A stretch of 42,846 nucleotides of DNA from Candidatus Giovannonibacteria bacterium (GCA_030699445.1 JAUYMO010000020.1:1-42846); one strand, 5' to 3'. Shown: positions 1-6,307, counted from the stretch's first letter. Numbers and translations are program-made. The notes: generated by a model from the letters alone, not told the origin.

Positions 1-2
1 CC

Positions 3-728
3 GCGTCGAGTCCGGCGGAGTTCCACGCGATTTTGGGGCAGATTAATCTTTTTTCCAAAATCCGCCTGGTAATTTTTAAAAATATTTTGGAATCTAATCC
101 CAAAATTTTTGAAATTCTTGAAGAAAGCGGCGATTTTTTAAAAAATTCAAAAGACATTTTCGTTTTTTGGGAAAAAGATTTAACGAAGCATAAAGAAGTT
201 TTAGCGTTTTTTAAGAAATTCGCGGAAAAAATGCAGGAAGTAAAAATACTTGGCCCGAAAGAACTGGATTTGTGGCTAGCGAAAAAAGCGCAAATTTTGG
301 GTTTAAAAATCAGCAAAGAGGAGCGCGATGTGATGATATCCGAAGCCGGCGACGGCGCCGAATGGGCGCTGGAAAATGAGCTGGAGAAAAGGGTGCTAGG
401 CGCGCCAGCCTCTTTGAAGTCCGACTTCAAATCCCCAAAGAAGTCGGACTTCTTCCCGGCTAGCGCGGCTTCTCCCTTTCCTTTCATTGAAAAAATGTTT
501 GGCCCGCGCGCGTTAATTGCTTTAAAAGAAATGTCTTTCACCGGCATTGAGCCGCAACAATTTATTTATCCTTTGCTTTGGAAAATAAAACAAAAGCGCA
601 TGGCGGACGCTTATTTCAAAGGCATCCAAGTAGAATCAGCCATGCGAAGAGACCCAAAAAATTCGTACGAAATTCTGGAGCGATTTATTTTTTCCCTGCC
701 CGACCGGCAGGCGGGGCTAAAAGTTTAG
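3..728 (+). CDS. holA: DNA polymerase III delta subunit, 5' end outside window
   Basis: This is probably the C-terminal two thirds of HolA, the clamp-loader delta subunit that opens the sliding clamp. The frame is open to the window edge, so the true start lies upstream; the TTG at 33 is not a convincing start. Visible are the end of the AAA-like part (IFVFWEKDL), a middle segment (ELDLWLAKKA) and a C-terminal helical collar (LLWKIKQKRMADAYFKG). A 51-bp palindromic element sits in frame at 409-459, and a GC-rich palindrome forms the last residues. The convergent rpsT overlaps its end by 44 bp; holA beside rpsT is a common bacterial order, which supports the call. Confidence 0.75.
   Translation, partial: ASSPAEFHAILGQINLFSKIRLVIFKNILESNPKIFEILEESGDFLKNSKDIFVFWEKDLTKHKEVLAFFKKFAEKMQEVKILGPKELDLWLAKKAQILGLKISKEERDVMISEAGDGAEWALENELEKRVLGAPASLKSDFKSPKKSDFFPASAASPFPFIEKMFGPRALIALKEMSFTGIEPQQFIYPLLWKIKQKRMADAYFKGIQVESAMRRDPKNSYEILERFIFSLPDRQAGLKV
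409..459 (+). repeat. 51-bp palindromic element, copy 1 (in holA)
   Basis: The layout is left flank CCTCTTT, arm GAAGTCCGACTTC (416-428), loop AAATCCCCAAA, arm GAAGTCGGACTTC (440-452) and right flank TTCCCGG. The two arms are reverse complements of each other, and each is also a palindrome around one central base. An outer imperfect stem pairs CGCCAGCC (403-410) with GGCTAGCG (458-465). The element is 17 codons long and keeps holA in frame. Sister copies lie in uvrB, murE and comEC. Confidence 0.9.
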
Positions 729-945
729 CCAGACGAGATTTCATCCGGGCGGCTTTGTTTTTTTTGATGAGGCCTCTTTTGGCGGATTTGTCTATGGCTT
801 TATAGGCGGCGGAAAGTGAAGCGGGCGACTTTTCAAGAGCCGCCTTTTTTACAGCCTCCTTTAATTTTTCTTTCCATGCCTGATTTCTCTCCCGCCTTTG
901 GCTGGATTGCCTTAAGGCCTTTTTAGCCGATGAAGTTATTGGCAT
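685..945 (-). CDS. rpsT: 30S ribosomal protein S20
   Basis: S20 binds 16S rRNA early in small-subunit assembly. The 86-aa product is highly basic and helical and has the expected N-terminus (MPITSSAKKALRQS) and the KAAxxGxIKKNKAARxKSRLAK signature near the end. The last residues (PPAGRAGKK) are encoded by a GC-rich palindromic repeat, so they are probably an acquired tail rather than ancestral. The gene is convergent with holA, overlaps it, and lies 14 bp downstream of uvrB on the same strand. No Shine-Dalgarno is seen; a TATAAA lies 8 nt before the start. Confidence 0.95.
   Translation of the reverse strand: MPITSSAKKALRQSSQRRERNQAWKEKLKEAVKKAALEKSPASLSAAYKAIDKSAKRGLIKKNKAARMKSRLAKLLAPPAGRAGKK
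694..717. repeat. GC-rich palindromic repeat in the holA/rpsT overlap
   Basis: The stretch combines CCCTGCCCG and CGGCAGGCGGGG in an imperfect palindrome. Because it lies in the 3' overlap of two convergent genes, it supplies the final residues of both proteins (PDRQAG in HolA, PAGRAG in S20). The mutM copy at 12098-12120 and the exonuclease copy at 10818-10845 match it closely. Confidence 0.8.
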
Positions 946-959
946 AAAAAGAGTTTATA

Positions 960-2939
960 TTAGTTTAAACTTTTAATCAAGTCTCTCAATTCGGCGGCTT
1001 TTTCAAAGTCCAGCGCTTTGGCGGCTTCCAGCATCTCTTCTTCCAATTCCTGTTTTAGTTTTTCTTTGGACATTTCTTTAGACATTTTAGTAAGGTCAAA
1101 TTTTATTTTCTTTTCTTCTTCACCAAAGATATTTTCTCCGATTTCCCGCCTGATTGGCTCGGGCGTAATGCCGTTCTTTTTGTTATATTCATCCTGGATT
1201 TTTCTTCTGCGTTCAGTTTCTTCAATCGCGTTTTTCATGGATTCCGTAATTTTATCCGCGTACATAAGGACGGTTCCGTCGGTGTGCCTGGCCGCCCGGC
1301 CGATTGTCTGGATTAAAGTTTGTTTATTTCTCAAAAATCCTTCTTTGTCCGCGTCTAAAATTATAACAAGCGAAACTTCCGGGAGATCGATGCCCTCCCT
1401 TAAAAGATTTATTCCGACGATCACATCAAACGAACCTTTTCTTAAATCTCTCAAAATTTTATGTCGCTCTAAAGTTTTTATGTCGGAATGCAGATATTCG
1501 GCTTTGATTTTCTCTTCTTTTAAAAAATCCGCCAAATCCTCGGCCATGCGTTTTGTAAGCGTCGTCACGATAACGCGCTCATTTTTCGCGACCCGCTTTT
1601 CTATCTCAAAAATTACGTCTTTGATTTGTCCTTCAGTTTTTCTTATCTCAAGTTTCGGATCCAAGAGGCCGGTCGGGCGGATAATTTGTTCCACGACGGC
1701 GTTATTGCTTAATTTTATTTCATATTCAGCCGGCGTCGCCGAAACATAAACCGTCTGGCCGACTTTTTTTAAAAATTCGTCAAATTTTAAAGGCCGGTTG
1801 TCCATAGCCGAGGGGAGTCTGAAGCCGTAATCCACCAAAACCTGTTTTCTAGCGCGGTCGCCCATATACATCCCGCGGATTTGAGGGATGGACATATGCG
1901 ATTCATCAATAATCGTAATAAAATCTTTGGGCAAGTAATCCAAAAGCGTGGCGGGCGGCTCACCTGCTTTTCTAAACGCGAGCTGCCTGGAATAATTTTC
2001 TATTCCGTGCGTATAGCCGGTCTCGCGGAGCATTTTTAAATCAAAATTAACGCGCTGGGAAATTCGTTGGGCTTCCAAAAGCTTTCCCTCTTTTTTTAAT
2101 TCGGCAACTCGGCTTTTTAATTCCAATTCAATATTGGTAAGTGCCAGCTCAAGTTTGTCCTGCGGGGTCACGAAATGTTTCGCCGGGAAAATTTTTGCCT
2201 CGCCAGCCTCCTCGAAGTCCGACTTCAAATCCCCAAAGAAGTCGGACTTCTTCCCGGCTGGCGCGGTTTCCGATATCTTTTCAATTCGGTTTCCGTTCCA
2301 TTCAATTTTAACCACCGAATCTCCGGATGGAGCCGCGATTTCCACCGCTTCTCCGCGCACTTTAAAAATCCCCGCCCTCAAGTCGTAATCATTCCTTTCG
2401 TACTGCATCTCAACCAGTTTTTTTAAAAAAGCGCGCTGGGAAACCGGCATGCCCTCTTTTATTTCAAGCGCCGCTTTTTCGTATTCAACCGGATCGCCGA
2501 TGCCGTAAATACAGGAAACCGACGCGACAATCACAAAATCTCGGCGGGTGAGCGCCGTAGCGGTTGTGGCGTGGCGCATAGCGTCAATAAAATCGTTTAT
2601 TTTGGCATCCTTTTCTATATATGTGTCGGTTTGCGGAATATAGGCTTCCGGCTGGTAATAATCGTAATAAGAAACAAAATAATGCACGGCATTTTCCGGG
2701 AAAAAAGTTTTAAATTCCTGATAAAGCTGGGCGGCCAAAGTTTTATTGTGGGAAATCACCAAAGCCGGGCGGCCCAAATTGGCGATGGCGTTGGCCATAG
2801 TAAAAGTTTTTCCGGAGCCGGTGACACCTAAAAGCGTCTGATTTTTATTTCCTGCTTTCAGCAAACCGGTTAGCTCGGCAATCGCTTTTGGCTGATCTCC
2901 CTCCGGCTTATATGGCTGATGAAGTTTAAATATTGACAT
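960..2939 (-). CDS. uvrB: Excinuclease ABC subunit B
   Basis: UvrB is the damage-verifying helicase-like subunit of nucleotide excision repair. The 659-aa product has Walker A GVTGSGKT at about residues 38-45, the beta-hairpin YYDYYQPEAYIP near 91-102, the Walker B-type IIDESH, the QTIGRAARH motif VI and a C-terminal UVR domain (ALDFEKAAELRDLI). An extra 17-21 residues near 228-248, encoded by a palindromic element, lie in a surface region between the ATPase domains. Its 5' end is divergent from the TrpR-like gene, and one of that gene's presumed operators lies about 48 bp upstream. No Shine-Dalgarno is apparent. Confidence 0.97.
   Translation of the reverse strand: MSIFKLHQPYKPEGDQPKAIAELTGLLKAGNKNQTLLGVTGSGKTFTMANAIANLGRPALVISHNKTLAAQLYQEFKTFFPENAVHYFVSYYDYYQPEAYIPQTDTYIEKDAKINDFIDAMRHATTATALTRRDFVIVASVSCIYGIGDPVEYEKAALEIKEGMPVSQRAFLKKLVEMQYERNDYDLRAGIFKVRGEAVEIAAPSGDSVVKIEWNGNRIEKISETAPAGKKSDFFGDLKSDFEEAGEAKIFPAKHFVTPQDKLELALTNIELELKSRVAELKKEGKLLEAQRISQRVNFDLKMLRETGYTHGIENYSRQLAFRKAGEPPATLLDYLPKDFITIIDESHMSIPQIRGMYMGDRARKQVLVDYGFRLPSAMDNRPLKFDEFLKKVGQTVYVSATPAEYEIKLSNNAVVEQIIRPTGLLDPKLEIRKTEGQIKDVIFEIEKRVAKNERVIVTTLTKRMAEDLADFLKEEKIKAEYLHSDIKTLERHKILRDLRKGSFDVIVGINLLREGIDLPEVSLVIILDADKEGFLRNKQTLIQTIGRAARHTDGTVLMYADKITESMKNAIEETERRRKIQDEYNKKNGITPEPIRREIGENIFGEEEKKIKFDLTKMSKEMSKEKLKQELEEEMLEAAKALDFEKAAELRDLIKSLN
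2207..2257 (+). repeat. 51-bp palindromic element, copy 2 (in uvrB)
   Basis: Left flank CCTCCTC is followed by arm GAAGTCCGACTTC (2214-2226), loop AAATCCCCAAA, arm GAAGTCGGACTTC (2238-2250) and flank TTCCCGG. A perfect 8-bp outer stem pairs CGCCAGCC (2201-2208) with GGCTGGCG (2256-2263). The arms and loop are identical to the holA copy. uvrB reads the other strand of the element, in frame, as GKKSDFFGDLKSDFEEAG. Confidence 0.93.
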
Positions 2940-2976
2940 AGTAAAATAAACGCGAACTTAGCTTATCAAAAATTAT

Positions 2977-3012
2977 TTGATTCCACAACTACTATGATAT
3001 ATCATAGTAGTT
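2977..3012 (+). promoter_or_regulatory. Promoter and palindromic operator of the TrpR-like gene
   Basis: A perfect 26-bp palindrome fills 2987-3012 (half-site AACTACTATGATA) and ends 3 nt before the start codon. A candidate promoter TTGATT (2977-2982), 17-nt spacer, TATCAT (3000-3005) lies under it, so bound repressor would cover the core promoter. Autoregulation is inferred from this placement. Confidence 0.75.
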
Positions 3013-3015
3013 AAT

Positions 3016-3432
3016 ATGCCGCATGTTTCCAGAAAAAAATTAAAGAAGAAAGTTTTTATAAAAATCGGCGAGCAACTGGCCGATACTATCGCCAAAGCCA
3101 ACTCGGCGCGGGAGTTAAGGTGGATTTTTAAGGAACTAATCACGCCGACTGAACGCGTTATGCTGGCGAAAAGGCTGGCGATAATATTGATGCTTGAGCG
3201 CGGTTATTCTTTCAATATTATTCAAAAAACTCTTAAAGTAACGCCGCAGACCATATTAAGGTTTTGGAAAATTACCAAACAGAGCTCGCATAAAGCAGTT
3301 ATTAAAGAAATTTCTTCCAGCAAAGCCAAAAAAGATTTTTGGCAGGAATTGGAAAAACTTATTTTATTTGGCATGCCGCCTCGTGGCCGGCAATGGCAGC
3401 TCATGCGCCGAGTTGCCGCGAAACACTTATAA
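3016..3432 (+). CDS. TrpR-like (YerC/YecD family) transcriptional regulator
   Basis: This 138-aa protein resembles the TrpR/YerC family of small all-helical DNA-binding repressors. The family core is seen in ARELRWIFKELITPTERVMLAKRLAI (two stretches), followed by a helix-turn-helix GYSFNIIQKTLKVTPQTILR at about residues 64-83. The C-terminus is longer than in typical family members and basic. The ligand is unknown, and no tryptophan genes are nearby. A perfect palindrome covers its promoter, and two more copies of the same palindrome lie within 1.4 kb, which suggests that it binds them. Its neighbours are uvrB (divergent), a methyltransferase and ruvA. Confidence 0.8.
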   Translation: MPHVSRKKLKKKVFIKIGEQLADTIAKANSARELRWIFKELITPTERVMLAKRLAIILMLERGYSFNIIQKTLKVTPQTILRFWKITKQSSHKAVIKEISSSKAKKDFWQELEKLILFGMPPRGRQWQLMRRVAAKHL

Positions 3433-3450
3433 ACACTTATAAACACTTAT
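3421..3450 (+). repeat. Three tandem copies of a 10-bp unit
   Basis: AAACACTTAT is repeated exactly three times. The stop codon of the TrpR-like gene lies in the first unit, and the array runs up to the second operator. It could be slippage-prone or a spacing element; no function can be read from it. Confidence 0.85.
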
Positions 3451-3453
3451 AAC

Positions 3454-3509
3454 CAAACCACTATGATATATCATAGTGGTTTGAAGACTCTTAGATAAGA
3501 TGTTAATAT
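3454..3509 (+). promoter_or_regulatory. Palindromic operator and promoter of the methyltransferase gene
   Basis: A perfect 30-bp palindrome (3454-3483, half-site CAAACCACTATGATA) overlaps a -35 box TTGAAG (3481-3486). A 17-nt spacer leads to TAATAT (3504-3509), preceded by TG at 3501-3502. The -10 ends 6 nt before the ATG. The overlap fits repression by blocking the -35 region. Confidence 0.75.
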
Positions 3510-3515
3510 AATCAT

Positions 3516-4301
3516 ATGGCGAAATGGCATTTTTGGGGAGAAAAAGAATTCTCGGATGTTTATGAGAATATTTATATCCGCGCTTTAAACGAGGATTGGT
3601 TTGAAATAGTGTCTATAATGGTTGACGAAATCAATTCTCTAAAAACTCAAGGAAAGAAGTCAATTTTAGATATAGGTTGCGGAGAAGGGCATACTACGAA
3701 ACAAATATTGGATAGGATAAAAGGAGCTTACGCGTGCGATTTATTGGAGCCCAACGAAAATGCTTTGGCCTCAGCCGAAGCTTTTTTGACCCCAGAAAAT
3801 AATATAGGCAAGCGATATCCTAAATCGCTCGCCACTTTTAAGCCAGAAAAGAAATACGACATAGTGTTTACATCCCATACTAATTATTACTGGGCGCTTA
3901 ATCAGAAAGATTATAATGAGCAGTTAAAAAAATTAATTACATTTCTAAAGCCGAATGGTAAATTACTAATTCTCACGTTGCCGTGGGAGAGCGATCATTA
4001 TCAAATAGCACTTAGGCAGATATATCCAGTTTTCAATTACGCGCAGTATATTATTGATTTCTACAAAAAATTCAGCGTTCAAATAAAGGTTAAAAAACTC
4101 AGGATGCGGCTTTTTATAGGAGATATTTTAAACACAAAGAAACTTTTCGATGTAAAGATCTTTTATCGCTTTATACACAACACAGATTCCTATCCGCGCG
4201 AATCAGAAAGTAGGGCTTTTCTTAAAAAAATACAGAAGTATCAAAAAAATAACTATCTTGATTTTAAGGATTACTTAATTGTTGTCAGTAGAAAGGAATA
4301 A
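3516..4301 (+). CDS. Class I SAM-dependent methyltransferase
   Basis: This 261-aa protein has a Rossmann-type methyltransferase fold. Motif I is ILDIGCGEGHTT at about residues 50-61, an acidic post-I segment is YACDLLEPNENAL, motif IV is YDIVFTSHTNYYW, and a motif V/VI strand is GKLLILTLPWESDHYQ. The histamine-methyltransferase-like spacing suggests a small-molecule substrate, but the substrate cannot be read. It is more AT-rich than its neighbours and is bounded on both sides by the same palindrome in inverted orientation, so it may be a laterally acquired, repressor-controlled single-gene cassette. Confidence 0.75.
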   Translation: MAKWHFWGEKEFSDVYENIYIRALNEDWFEIVSIMVDEINSLKTQGKKSILDIGCGEGHTTKQILDRIKGAYACDLLEPNENALASAEAFLTPENNIGKRYPKSLATFKPEKKYDIVFTSHTNYYWALNQKDYNEQLKKLITFLKPNGKLLILTLPWESDHYQIALRQIYPVFNYAQYIIDFYKKFSVQIKVKKLRMRLFIGDILNTKKLFDVKIFYRFIHNTDSYPRESESRAFLKKIQKYQKNNYLDFKDYLIVVSRKE

Positions 4302-4326
4302 TCAAATGATCAATTTTTACTAACTT

Positions 4327-4356
4327 CAAACCACTATGATATATCATAGTGGTTTG
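4327..4356. promoter_or_regulatory. Third copy of the TrpR-like operator palindrome
   Basis: This perfect 30-bp palindrome is identical to the one at 3454-3483. The identity extends further (GAAG) when this copy is read on the opposite strand. It lies 26 bp downstream of the methyltransferase stop and about 27 bp upstream of where the ruvA -35 should be, so it may act on ruvA or mark the cassette border. Confidence 0.7.
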
Positions 4357-4402
4357 GATTTGTAATAGAAATATGCGAAATACGCATTTTGCGCGCAATT
4401 TA

Positions 4403-4411
4403 TGTTATAAT
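4403..4411 (+). promoter_or_regulatory. Extended -10 promoter of ruvA, leaderless type
   Basis: TGTTATAAT ends 6 nt before the ruvA ATG. Transcription starting about 7 nt after the -10 would begin at the start codon itself. No convincing -35 is present. Confidence 0.65.
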
Positions 4412-4417
4412 TAATAA

Positions 4418-4987
4418 ATGATAGGGCACTTGGAAGGCAAGGTCATATTTAAAGGCGAGCGGCATGTTGTTTTAGATGTGGGCGGAGTCGGATATAAAAT
4501 TTTTGTCTCTGCCTCTTCTAAAAATTTATCCATTGGAGAGAACGCCAAGCTTTGGACGCGCCTGCATGTAAAAGAAGAAGCGCTGGAGCTTTACGGATTT
4601 TCGCATCAGGCGGAATTGGAATTTTTTGAAATGCTGATTTCCATCTCGGGCATCGGCCCAAGGTCGGCCTTGGGCGCGCTTGCTTTAGCGCCAGTTGATT
4701 CTTTAAAGCGCGCGATATCATCCGGCGATACCTCTTATCTCACAAAAATTTCCGGCATCGGCAGAAAAACCGCCGAAAAAATAGTTTTGGAACTGAAAGA
4801 CAAAATGGGCTTCGGAAAAGTTTCATTCGGCGGGGAAGAATTCAAGGAAGACACGGATATTTTGGACGCCCTGATTGCTTTGGGCTATTCCCAAAGAGAG
4901 TCGCGCGAAATGCTCCAAAAAATTCCGTCAAATATCCGCGGCCGCGAAAAAAGATTAAAAGAGGCCTTAAAAACGCGGGAAAAATAA
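4418..4987 (+). CDS. ruvA: Holliday junction branch migration protein RuvA
   Basis: RuvA tetramers bind the Holliday junction and load the RuvB motor. The 189-aa product begins MIGHLEGKV and has the OB-fold N-domain, two helix-hairpin-helix motifs (SISGIGPRSALGAL and ISGIGRKTAEKIVLEL) and a C-terminal helical domain III (ILDALIALGYSQRE). The length is normal. It is followed after 1 nt by the MurE-like gene, so the two are probably cotranscribed. No Shine-Dalgarno precedes the ATG; the upstream extended -10 predicts a leaderless message. Confidence 0.95.
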   Translation: MIGHLEGKVIFKGERHVVLDVGGVGYKIFVSASSKNLSIGENAKLWTRLHVKEEALELYGFSHQAELEFFEMLISISGIGPRSALGALALAPVDSLKRAISSGDTSYLTKISGIGRKTAEKIVLELKDKMGFGKVSFGGEEFKEDTDILDALIALGYSQRESREMLQKIPSNIRGREKRLKEALKTREK

Positions 4988-4988
4988 T

Positions 4989-6263
4989 ATGCTTGATGAA
5001 ACATTGGCTTCAGTAAAAAAATTTATTCCGAAGCCGATTTTTAATTTTTTCCAGCCATACTATCATTGGTGTTTGGCGTATCTGGCGGCGGCGATTTACG
5101 GATTTCCTTCGCGCAAGTTAAAAATCGTGGGAGTTACAGGCACCAACGGGAAATCAACCGTGGTGCATTTGTTAACTTCCATTTTGGAAGAGGCGGGCGA
5201 GAAAGCCGCGTCGATTTCTTCTCTGCGTTTCCGGATAAATAAAAAAGAAGAAACAAATACTTTAAAAATGACCATGCCGGGCAGGTTTAAGCTCCAAAAA
5301 TTTTTGCGGGAGGCGGTCAAAGCCGGATGCAAATACGGAATTATAGAAATAACATCAGAAGGAATCAAACAGCACCGGCACATAGGCATTGATTTTTACA
5401 TGGCGGTGCTTACCAATGTGACGCCGGAGCATATTGAATCGCACGGGACTTTTGAAAAATACCGCGCGGCAAAAGCGGAGCTTTTTAAAAAAGCGAAAAT
5501 ACATGTTTTAAACGGAGAGGACCCTTCTATTGATTATTTTTTAAAAATTCCTGCCTCGCCGGCAGGCAGGCCCGCCCAGAACCGCATTATTTATTCCAAA
5601 AAAGATTTTCCTCCGAATATACATCTTAAACTTTTGGGCGATTTTAATCTGGAAAATTCAGTCGCGGCGTATCACGCCGCGAAACTTCTGGGAATAGAGT
5701 TTGGCGCAATAAAAAGCGCGTTGGAAAAAACAGAAGGCGTGCCGGGGCGGCTGGAATTTATCCAAAAAGAACCATTTTCCGTGGTGGTGGATTACGCGCA
5801 CACTCCGGACGCGCTGGAGAAAATCTATGAGACTTTGCGTCCACCCGGGAAAACACTCGGTGTTTTTGGGGATTCAACACCGAGTGTTGAGGAGGGTAGA
5901 CGATTGATTTGTGTTTTAGGATCTGCGGGAGGCGGGCGCGACAAATGGAAACGGCCGGAGATGGGGAAAATCGCCGCGAAATTCTGCGATGAAATTATTT
6001 TAACCAATGAAGACCCGTATGACGAGAATCCGGAAGCAATTTTGGCGGAAGTAGAGCGCGGCATCGCGCAAAAAAACAAACTCCGGAAAATTTTGGATAG
6101 AAAAGAAGCGATAGGCGCGGCTTTGAAATCAGCGGAGCCGGGCGACACCGTAATCATCACCGGCAAAGGCGCTGAACCATGGCTCATGGGCCCCAACGGC
6201 TCCAAAATTCCTTGGGATGACAGGGAAGTGGCGAGAGAAGAGCTGGCCAGCGCGCAAAAATAA
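4989..6263 (+). CDS. Mur ligase family protein, MurE-like
   Basis: This 424-aa ATP-dependent amino-acid ligase most resembles MurE, which adds the third residue to UDP-MurNAc-dipeptide. Visible are the P-loop GVTGTNGKST (about 48-57), the carbamylated-lysine region FEKYRAAKAELF, YAHTPDALE of the C-terminal domain and TGKGAEPW. The usual N-terminal UDP-binding domain is very short or absent. The specificity motif expected as DNPR is replaced by EDPY, so the amino acid added is uncertain. Two different palindromic repeats are inserted in frame: a GC-rich one at 5550-5570 and a 51-bp element at 5845-5895, the latter splitting TLRP from RLICVLGS. Confidence 0.8.
   Translation: MLDETLASVKKFIPKPIFNFFQPYYHWCLAYLAAAIYGFPSRKLKIVGVTGTNGKSTVVHLLTSILEEAGEKAASISSLRFRINKKEETNTLKMTMPGRFKLQKFLREAVKAGCKYGIIEITSEGIKQHRHIGIDFYMAVLTNVTPEHIESHGTFEKYRAAKAELFKKAKIHVLNGEDPSIDYFLKIPASPAGRPAQNRIIYSKKDFPPNIHLKLLGDFNLENSVAAYHAAKLLGIEFGAIKSALEKTEGVPGRLEFIQKEPFSVVVDYAHTPDALEKIYETLRPPGKTLGVFGDSTPSVEEGRRLICVLGSAGGGRDKWKRPEMGKIAAKFCDEIILTNEDPYDENPEAILAEVERGIAQKNKLRKILDRKEAIGAALKSAEPGDTVIITGKGAEPWLMGPNGSKIPWDDREVAREELASAQK
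5550..5570 (+). repeat. GC-rich 21-bp palindromic repeat in the MurE-like gene
   Basis: It begins CCTGCCTCGCCGGCAGG. It is the exact reverse complement of the 21-bp repeat in map at 34017-34037. It encodes PASPAGR in frame in a loop of the ligase middle domain. Confidence 0.88.
5845..5895 (-). repeat. 51-bp palindromic element, copy 3 (in murE-like gene)
   Basis: On the plus strand the order is flank CCGGGAA, arm AACACTCGGTGTT (5852-5864), loop TTTGGGGATTC, arm AACACCGAGTGTT (5876-5888), flank GAGGAGG. Read on the minus strand it aligns with the other copies (CCTCCTC, arm, GAATCCCCAAA, arm, TTCCCGG). The arms differ from those of holA and uvrB but remain mutually complementary. The outer stem pairs CGTCCACCC (5838-5846) with GGGTAGACG (5894-5902), with one mismatch. 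Confidence 0.92.
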
Positions 6264-6292
6264 AAAAAGCCCAGCGATTGAGGCGCCGAGCT
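6262..6292 (-). terminator. Intrinsic terminator of the orphan gene at 6308-6643
   Basis: Read on the minus strand, a 9-bp stem (AGCTCGGCG with CGCTGGGCT, including two G-T pairs) and a 7-nt loop are followed by a run of seven T. It sits 16 bp past the stop codon and also lies just after the MurE-like stop. Confidence 0.8.
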
Positions 6293-6307
6293 TTACTGGA
6301 ATTTATT

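Noticed and set aside
33-728. TTG at 33 as the true start of holA
   Set aside because: The frame is open to the window edge and the upstream residues read sensibly, so the gene is truncated by the window.
1018-1749. A 243-aa frame on the plus strand opposite uvrB
   Set aside because: It is serine-rich shadow sequence of a conserved gene.
2987-4356. The three palindromes as a CRISPR array
   Set aside because: The spacing is hundreds of bases and genes lie between; each unit is a perfect palindrome, unlike CRISPR repeats with 30-40-bp spacers.
4327-4356. Third palindrome as an intrinsic terminator of the methyltransferase
   Set aside because: The stem is AT-rich without a GC base next to a T run, and the identical sequence appears at promoters; regulator binding fits better.
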